From positions 1 to 17,824 of the forward strand of contig SLFE01000206.1 of NCBI GenBank assembly GCA_007124415.1: DNA of 17,824 nucleotides, given 5' to 3'. The translations under genes and the position numbers were made by a program. Under the pieces are notes generated by a model, which worked only from the letters and a program-made list of their open reading frames with translations, made no database searches and was not told the DNA's origin. Below are positions 16,036 through 17,824 of the stretch, one piece after another; the stretch's first letter is position 1, and every line of letters begins with the position of its first letter. This stretch comes from Waddliaceae bacterium. GTDB taxonomy: Bacteria; Chlamydiota; Chlamydiia; Chlamydiales; SLFE01.

Positions 16036-16893
16036 TTAGACCTGGATTTTGAAGATTTGTTCGATGAATTGGGTTTTTGTCCTTAAACGATTCGATGCAT
16101 TCCAGGACTTGCTCCCTCCGCTTCTGATGGTATGAAGCTCTCGGCTCAAGCGTTTTTGAGCTTCTTCCCTAACAAGGCGGTCGGGATGGTCCATGCCGGT
16201 TTTCATTTCCAGATAGCGGCACAGGTCGTCGCGGTCTTGCTTTGACAACCGGTGTATGTTGGGAACCGTCCCCCGATAGGCCTGCCCGCTGCGGGGGGCG
16301 GCAGATTTGTAGGTGCCGGCAATCCACAACGAATGTCCCAGTACTTGCTGGAGCATGTAATAGTCATCGAAGTTCTCGTAGATTCTCCAGTTGTAATTCG
16401 GAAAAATGCCCATTCGATGCCCCTTTTCAAGCAAACGGCAGGTGCTCAGCCCGTTTTTGTGCTCCATTCTTTCAATTTGCTCGACAAACTGATCTATTGT
16501 CAGCCTGCCGGCGGCGGCCATTCGAAAGATTCCGGACAGTTCTTTATTCGTGCTTGCGTTGTGAAGTTCCATGAGGATCGTGGTGATTTGATCCCCCAGA
16601 GTTCTGCAATAGAGGGGGTTGATTGTAATGACTCGTCCTCCGCCGTTCCACATTCCTCTAAAGCTTGGGGAGCGTGTCGAGCGGGAAACTATTCTGATTC
16701 CTCCCTCTTGCAAAACCCGGTTGACAAGTTCTTGGATTTCGTCGATCTGCCGCAGCCTGTTTAAAGCTTCCTGGCATTCGCGGGCGCATACGATGCTGTG
16801 TCCGCGGCTATGGTCATAAGCCTGAATGTCGTTGCATGAAATAAATGCAATTATAAGTATTATTGGCGTGATTATTTTTTTTTGAAAAAACAT
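16036..16893 (-). CDS. Exported protein, tandem-duplicated four-cysteine family of unknown function
   Basis: 285 aa. The N-terminus (KKIITPIILIIAFISC) is a signal sequence; Cys20 in F-I-S-C could be a weak lipobox, or cleavage may follow D-I-Q-A. The protein aligns nearly end to end with the next gene to the right. Shared landmarks are NPxxCRTLG (91-100), ILMELxNASTN (106-116), EQIERMEHKNGL (138-149), TCRLLEKGH (151-159), ENFDDYYMLQQVL (173-185) and the C-terminal GSKSWNASNRL. Four cysteines (36, 96, 152, 225) are conserved in both copies, which suits disulfides in the periplasm or outside. I do not recognise the family. An AAGGA ribosome-binding site lies six bases before the ATG. The gene probably has its own promoter, as terminators separate it from its paralogue. 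Confidence 0.8.
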   Translation of the reverse strand: MFFQKKIITPIILIIAFISCNDIQAYDHSRGHSIVCARECQEALNRLRQIDEIQELVNRVLQEGGIRIVSRSTRSPSFRGMWNGGGRVITINPLYCRTLGDQITTILMELHNASTNKELSGIFRMAAAGRLTIDQFVEQIERMEHKNGLSTCRLLEKGHRMGIFPNYNWRIYENFDDYYMLQQVLGHSLWIAGTYKSAAPRSGQAYRGTVPNIHRLSKQDRDDLCRYLEMKTGMDHPDRLVREEAQKRLSRELHTIRSGGSKSWNASNRLRTKTQFIEQIFKIQV

Positions 16894-16965
16894 ATCAAAT
16901 CCTTTGTTAATTTAAAAATAGAGCGTTTGTCGGTACAAATTTCAGGTTGATTGATTAATGAGATG

Positions 16966-16990
16966 CATTCGGCGACAAGATCGCCGAATG
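16966..16990 (-). terminator. Second hairpin after the right-edge gene
   Basis: A perfect 10-base inverted repeat (CATTCGGCGA with TCGCCGAATG) around a five-base loop. No T-run follows on either strand, so it may be a 3'-end stabiliser or a processing or back-up site rather than a strong terminator. Confidence 0.5.
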
Positions 16991-17001
16991 AGGGAAAAGA
17001 C

Positions 17002-17021
17002 CCCGGCCGTTATCGGCCGGG
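17002..17021 (-). terminator. Rho-independent terminator of the right-edge gene
   Basis: A perfect 8-base GC stem (CCCGGCCG with CGGCCGGG) and four-base loop, nine bases after the TAA of the gene ending at 17031. On the minus strand it is followed by GTCTTTTCCC, a fair T-rich tail. Confidence 0.75.
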
Positions 17022-17030
17022 TGTCGTCGG

Positions 17031-17824
17031 TTAAACTTGAATTTTGAAAATTTGCTCAACGAGCCGACTTTTCTTCTTCAAGCGATTGGACGCGTTCCAA
17101 GATTTGCTTCCGCCGCTTCTTAAGGCATGAAGCTCTTGGCTCAATCGTTTTTGAGCCATCTCTCTTATGCGTCGGTCGGTATTGCCCAAGTCGTTTTTGA
17201 CTTCGAGATAAAGGCAGATGTCGTCGCGGTCTTGATTGGAGAGGCGGTGCAAATTAGGGACGGTCCCTTTATATTGCTGCTGATTGCCGCGAGTGTTGAT
17301 AAAGCGATAGTTATCGGCTATCCAGAGCGAGTGGTCGAGAACTTGCTGGAGCATATAGTAATCATCGAAATTTTCGTAGACTTTCCAGCAGTAGTCGTTG
17401 GGAAAAATGCCCATTTGGTGCCCTTTTTCCAGCAAACGGCAGGTGTTCAGCCCGTTTTTGTGCTCCATTCTTTCAATTTGTTCGACATACTGATCTATAG
17501 TCAGCTTTCCGGCGGCGGCCGTGTCGGTGATCCGCATCAGTTCTACATTGGTGCTTGCGTTGTTCAGCTCCATCAAAATCGTGCTGATTCGTTCTCCTAG
17601 GGTTCGGCAGAGGGAGGGGTTGATCGCGATGACCCTGTCGCCGCCGTTCCACAATCCCGCGCAATTGTCGGAGTGGGAAATGATTTTGATGCACCCTTCG
17701 CTCAAAATTTTGTTAATGAGCGATTGAACCTCGTCTACCTGGCGGAGCCTTTTCAATGCTTCCCTGTATTCCGGGGCGCATGAGATGCCGTGAGCGTGCC
17801 GGCTTTGCGTCTGATGGTTGTTGT
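17031..17824 (-). CDS. Paralogue of the exported four-cysteine protein; 5' end outside window
   Basis: The frame is open to the right edge. Upstream of the first possible start (a TTG at 17756) the reading frame continues as ...HGISCAPEYREALKRLRQ, which aligns with HSIVCARECQEALNRLRQ of the neighbour, so the TTG is internal and the signal peptide lies beyond the window. The 264 visible residues share long identical blocks with the neighbour (EQIERMEHKNGL, TCRLLEKGH, ENFDDYYMLQQVL, RSGGSKSWNASNRL) and keep the same four cysteines. An F-I-N-T-R-G-N-Q-Q-Q stretch replaces the neighbour's A-P-R-S-G-Q-A before YRGTVPN/YKGTVPN. Function is unknown. Its transcript should end at the hairpin beginning nine bases after the stop. 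Confidence 0.78.
   Translation of the reverse strand, partial: NNHQTQSRHAHGISCAPEYREALKRLRQVDEVQSLINKILSEGCIKIISHSDNCAGLWNGGDRVIAINPSLCRTLGERISTILMELNNASTNVELMRITDTAAAGKLTIDQYVEQIERMEHKNGLNTCRLLEKGHQMGIFPNDYCWKVYENFDDYYMLQQVLDHSLWIADNYRFINTRGNQQQYKGTVPNLHRLSNQDRDDICLYLEVKNDLGNTDRRIREMAQKRLSQELHALRSGGSKSWNASNRLKKKSRLVEQIFKIQV

Noticed and set aside
16252..17600. Plus-strand open frames (170 and 157 codons) antisense to the two paralogues
   Set aside because: They resemble each other only because the genes opposite are duplicated; both real genes have signal, conserved cysteines and ribosome-binding evidence.

Overview
The window looks like an accessory region of an obligate intracellular or host-associated bacterium. 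My best guess is an environmental Chlamydiota (Waddlia/Criblamydiaceae-like) genome. This is inference from the mix of tandem paralogue families, an ankyrin-repeat protein, large lipid-active enzymes without close household relatives, a FadL-type porin, a POT peptide transporter and a near-absence of core metabolic genes. I see no rRNA, tRNA, CRISPR array or insertion sequence.

Left block (1-4536, + strand, AT-rich): two consecutive genes encode the same unusual protein family. The first is cut by the left edge; the second is complete (901 aa) and starts with ankyrin repeats. Their shared C-terminal half of about 490 residues carries the ordered landmarks of a fold-type-I, PLP-dependent enzyme: an acidic residue in a V-I-D-N-T strand, S-G-Q-K-F with a candidate PLP lysine, and an R-x-x-P-G-L-E carboxylate-binding-like motif. 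An ankyrin/PLP-fold fusion is the most unusual content of the window.

Middle block (4591-8315, GC-richer): a UDP-glucuronate 4-epimerase-like SDR, a small exported protein of unknown function (opposite strand), a POT-family peptide/H+ symporter, and a SAM methyltransferase with a signal-like N-terminus (opposite strand). The genes are packed as convergent pairs that overlap at their 3' ends.

Right-centre block (8384-13553, + strand): an endonuclease/exonuclease/phosphatase-superfamily hydrolase that resembles neutral sphingomyelinases, a SnoaL-like small protein, and a ~1000-residue protein with a class 3 lipase GHSLGG active site. Right block (13543-17824, - strand): an M48 zinc metalloprotease, a FadL/OmpP1-type fatty-acid porin preceded by a long hairpin that buries its ribosome-binding site, and two tandem paralogues of an exported, four-cysteine family that I do not recognise; the second runs off the right edge.

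Taken together, a phosphodiesterase/sphingomyelinase-like enzyme, a lipase and a fatty-acid outer-membrane transporter lie within about 7.5 kb. This would fit lipid scavenging from a host, but co-function is only inferred. Promoters and terminators named here are read by eye.
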